Source of the DNA: Pseudonocardia sp. EC080619-01
Lineage (GTDB): Bacteria > Actinomycetota > Actinomycetes > Mycobacteriales > Pseudonocardiaceae
Direction of reading: 5' to 3'
Length of the DNA: 64,000 bases
Assembly: GCF_001420995.1 (NCBI RefSeq)
Contig: NZ_CP012184.1
Location: 6,085,339-6,149,338, forward strand
In this document: positions 62,122 through 64,000 of the stretch, one piece after another
How the letters are laid out: every line of letters begins with the position of its first letter
Numbering within the stretch: the stretch's first letter is position 1
Position numbers and translations under genes: made by a program
Notes under the pieces: model-generated
What the model was told of the DNA's origin: nothing
Databases searched by the model: none
The model's input: the letters and a program-made list of their open reading frames with translations, nothing else

Positions 62122-63447
62122 TCAGCCGTCGTCGCGCCGGGTGCCGTCCGCCGGGCCGTCCTGGTAGGCGTCCGGGATGCCGTCGTGGTCGTCGTCGCGG
62201 GTGTCGGCCTCGGCGATCCGCCGGTAGTGCCGGTTGCGGAGACGGAGCACGACGGTCGCGAGCAGCGCCGCGAGCAGCGACCCGGTCAGGACGCCGATCT
62301 TCACGTGGTCGTCCTGCGGGGTGCCGGTGCCGAACGCGAGCTCGCCGACCAGCAGCGAGACCGTGAAGCCGATCCCGGCGAGCTGGGCGAGCCCGAGCAG
62401 GTCCCACCAGCTCAGGTCGTCCGAGAGCCGGGCCCGGGTGAAGCGCTGCACCAGCCAGGTCGAGCCGAGCACACCCACGGTCTTGCCCAGCACGAGCCCG
62501 GCGACGATGCCCAGGGCGATCGGGTCGGCCAGCGCCGCACCGAGACCACCGGCGTCGACCACGGACACCCCGGCGGCGAAGAAGGCGAAGACCGGGACGG
62601 CGAACCCGGCCGAGATCGGTCGCCAGGTGTGCTCGAACTGCTCGGACAGCGAGTGGTGGTCCGGGTCGGGCTGCTGTCCCCGCCGCTGCAGGACCGGCAC
62701 CGCGAAGCCGAGCAGCACCCCGGCGACGGTGGCGTGCACCCCCGACTCGTGGACGAGCACCCAGGTCACCGCCGCGAGCGGCAGCAGCACCCACCAGGCC
62801 CGGATCCCGCGCTGCACGGCCAGGGTGAACAGGGCGAGCGGCACGAGGGCGAGCAGCAGCGGGCCGAAGGAGAGCTCGTCGGTGTAGAAGACCGCGATGA
62901 TCGTGATGGCCAGCAGGTCGTCGACGACGGCGAGGGTCAGCAGGAACATCCGCAGCGCCGACGGCAGACTGGAGCCGATCACCGCGAGCACCGCCACGGC
63001 GAACGCGATGTCGGTGGCGGTCGGGATCGCCCAGCCGGCGAGGCCATCGGGGTTGCCGGCGTTGATCGCGACGTAGATCAGCGCCGGGGCGACCATCCCG
63101 CCGACCGCCGCCGCGACCGGCAGCAGCGCGCGCTTCGGGTCCCGCAGGTCACCGGCGAGGAACTCACGCTTGAGCTCCAGCCCGACGACGAAGAAGAAGA
63201 TCGCGAGGAGTCCGTCCGCCGCCCAGGTGGCGAGCGACAGGTCCAGGTGCAGCGCGACCGGACCGACCGTGGTGCCCGCGAGATCGAAGTACGTCTCGCG
63301 CCACGGTGAGTTCGCGAACAGCAGGGCCAGCACGGCGGCGCCGACGAGGAGAGCCCCGCCGACGGTCTCGGTGCGCAGGACGTCGGCGATGCGCTTCGCC
63401 TCGGGCCAGGAACCGCGGGAGAAGAGGGACTTCGGGGTGGTGCTCAC
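62122..63447 (-). CDS. nhaA: Na+/H+ antiporter NhaA
   Basis: 441 residues with ~12 membrane helices. The paired aspartates in LTLAVVDDLLAITI and the helix-IV motif PTATDIAFAVAVLAV form the cation site; GGALLVGAAVLALLFANSPW and FFFVVGLELKREFL are family marks. Exchanges two protons for one Na+, giving salt and alkali tolerance. The C-terminus has an added acidic tail DDDHDGIPDAYQDG. GTG 63447 with GGAG a few nt upstream is preferred; an in-frame GTG at 63504, ~10 nt after TAGGGT, is an alternative start. Confidence 0.93.
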   Translation of the reverse strand: MSTTPKSLFSRGSWPEAKRIADVLRTETVGGALLVGAAVLALLFANSPWRETYFDLAGTTVGPVALHLDLSLATWAADGLLAIFFFVVGLELKREFLAGDLRDPKRALLPVAAAVGGMVAPALIYVAINAGNPDGLAGWAIPTATDIAFAVAVLAVIGSSLPSALRMFLLTLAVVDDLLAITIIAVFYTDELSFGPLLLALVPLALFTLAVQRGIRAWWVLLPLAAVTWVLVHESGVHATVAGVLLGFAVPVLQRRGQQPDPDHHSLSEQFEHTWRPISAGFAVPVFAFFAAGVSVVDAGGLGAALADPIALGIVAGLVLGKTVGVLGSTWLVQRFTRARLSDDLSWWDLLGLAQLAGIGFTVSLLVGELAFGTGTPQDDHVKIGVLTGSLLAALLATVVLRLRNRHYRRIAEADTRDDDHDGIPDAYQDGPADGTRRDDG

Positions 63448-63517
63448 AACGCTCCGGAGGTCGGTGGGCAGGGGTCGTCGCTCGCCGACCAGACTTCCCG
63501 GCACACCGGTGGAGACC

Positions 63518-64000
63518 CTACCGTCCGCCTCCCAGCGCCGCCGCCTCGGCGGCCAGGTCCCGGATCCGGCCGAAGTCCCCCGCCGCGACCAGGTCGGCCG
63601 GGGTCAGCCATGACCCGCCCACGCAGGACACGTTCGGCAGCGCCAGGTAGTCCGGCGCCGACGCGGGGGTGATCCCGCCGGTCGGGCAGAACCGCAGGTC
63701 CGGCAGCGGGCCGGCGACCGACTTCAGGAACGGGCGCCCGCCCGCCGCCTCGGCCGGGAAGAACTTCATCGCGGTGTGCCCGCGCTCGGCGACCGCGAGC
63801 ATCTCCGAGATCGACGACGTCCCGGGCAGCAGGTCCAGCCCGGAGTCCTCCATCGCGTCCAGCAGCCGCGGGGTCGCCCCCGGGCTGACCAGGAACCGGG
63901 CACCCGCCGCGACCGACGCGGTGACGTCGGCCGGGGTGCGGACGGTCCCGGTCCCGACGACCGCGCCGGGCACCTCGGCCGCGATCCGCCGAACGGCCTC
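63518..64000 (-). CDS. eda: KDPG (KHG) aldolase, partial (N-terminus beyond window)
   Basis: 160 C-terminal residues of 2-keto-3-deoxy-6-phosphogluconate aldolase, the last step of the Entner-Doudoroff route (pyruvate plus glyceraldehyde 3-phosphate). Visible: VGTGTVRTPADVTASVAAGA, FLVSPGATPRLLD, Schiff-base lysine in AMKFFPAEAAGG, FCPTGGITPASAPDYL and CVGGSW. The N-terminal ~50 residues with the catalytic Glu lie past the right edge. Neighbouring sugar genes are out of view. It is separated by 70 bp from nhaA. Confidence 0.93.
   Translation of the reverse strand, partial: EAVRRIAAEVPGAVVGTGTVRTPADVTASVAAGARFLVSPGATPRLLDAMEDSGLDLLPGTSSISEMLAVAERGHTAMKFFPAEAAGGRPFLKSVAGPLPDLRFCPTGGITPASAPDYLALPNVSCVGGSWLTPADLVAAGDFGRIRDLAAEAAALGGGR

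Overview
The window is chromosomal DNA of a high-GC actinomycete. GC content is very high throughout, GTG starts are common, four-base GTGA/ATGA overlaps join many genes, and several genes have a TANNNT -10 box placed so that the start codon is the first transcribed base. The gene set (polyphosphate glucokinase, DUF222-HNH nuclease, encapsulin with hemerythrin cargo, Pls-like peptide synthetase, cydABDC) and overall protein resemblance suggest a Pseudonocardia-like member of the Pseudonocardiales. That family-level placement is inference from memory, not a search. I see no rRNA, tRNA, CRISPR array, insertion sequence or prophage, and no AT-rich island.

Layout. 1-3550 (minus): methylmalonyl-CoA mutase, small subunit plus a large subunit cut by the window edge. 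3750-5101: a sulfite-oxidase-like molybdoenzyme paired with a flavin reductase. 5305-13340: a four-gene locus with a Pls-type single-module peptide synthetase (adenylation, carrier, six membrane segments, three hexapeptide-like domains), a BPL-N amidotransferase-like protein, a membrane acyltransferase and a lipoprotein M1 metallopeptidase. This is the best candidate for an undescribed system: synthesis, tailoring and turnover of a cationic homopoly-amino acid. 13435-19409: cytochrome bd oxidase and its CydDC exporter. 19602-21029: a lipoprotein glycoside hydrolase. 21108-24721: a FabG-type reductase, a methyltransferase, an orphan siderophore-binding lipoprotein and another SDR. 24770-26169: hemerythrin cargo and encapsulin shell. 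26237-33752: a Na+/H+ antiporter, a YbhB protein, a coiled-coil protein, an acyl-CoA ligase, an AbrB-type membrane protein and a BtuF-like protein. 33835-36241: phosphoglucomutase and polyphosphate glucokinase, linking free glucose to glucose 1-phosphate. 36273-41213: an HNH protein, a TetR regulator, a RibD-C protein and a mannitol dehydrogenase.

41395-50961 is one long plus-strand run with overlapping genes: an unusual XRE-TetR fusion regulator, the three carnitine-to-betaine enzymes (BKACE, L-carnitine dehydrogenase, betainyl-CoA thioesterase), a complete peptide-type ABC importer and a serine hydrolase. It reads as a system for importing and degrading carnitine or a carnitine ester. 50968-57408 (minus) holds a nitroreductase, an aldose-epimerase-like protein and a YhaN/YhaO (SbcC/SbcD-like) pair. 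57630-62101 holds two small paralogous CxxC proteins, a membrane protein and a self-sufficient CYP102-type P450 fused to its reductase. 62122-64000 (minus) holds NhaA and a KDPG aldolase cut by the right edge.

Features below the gene level include a perfect 16-bp palindrome present five times, an 11-bp tandem repeat that builds a ladder of overlapping start/stop codons before the serine hydrolase, and a run of leaderless promoters.
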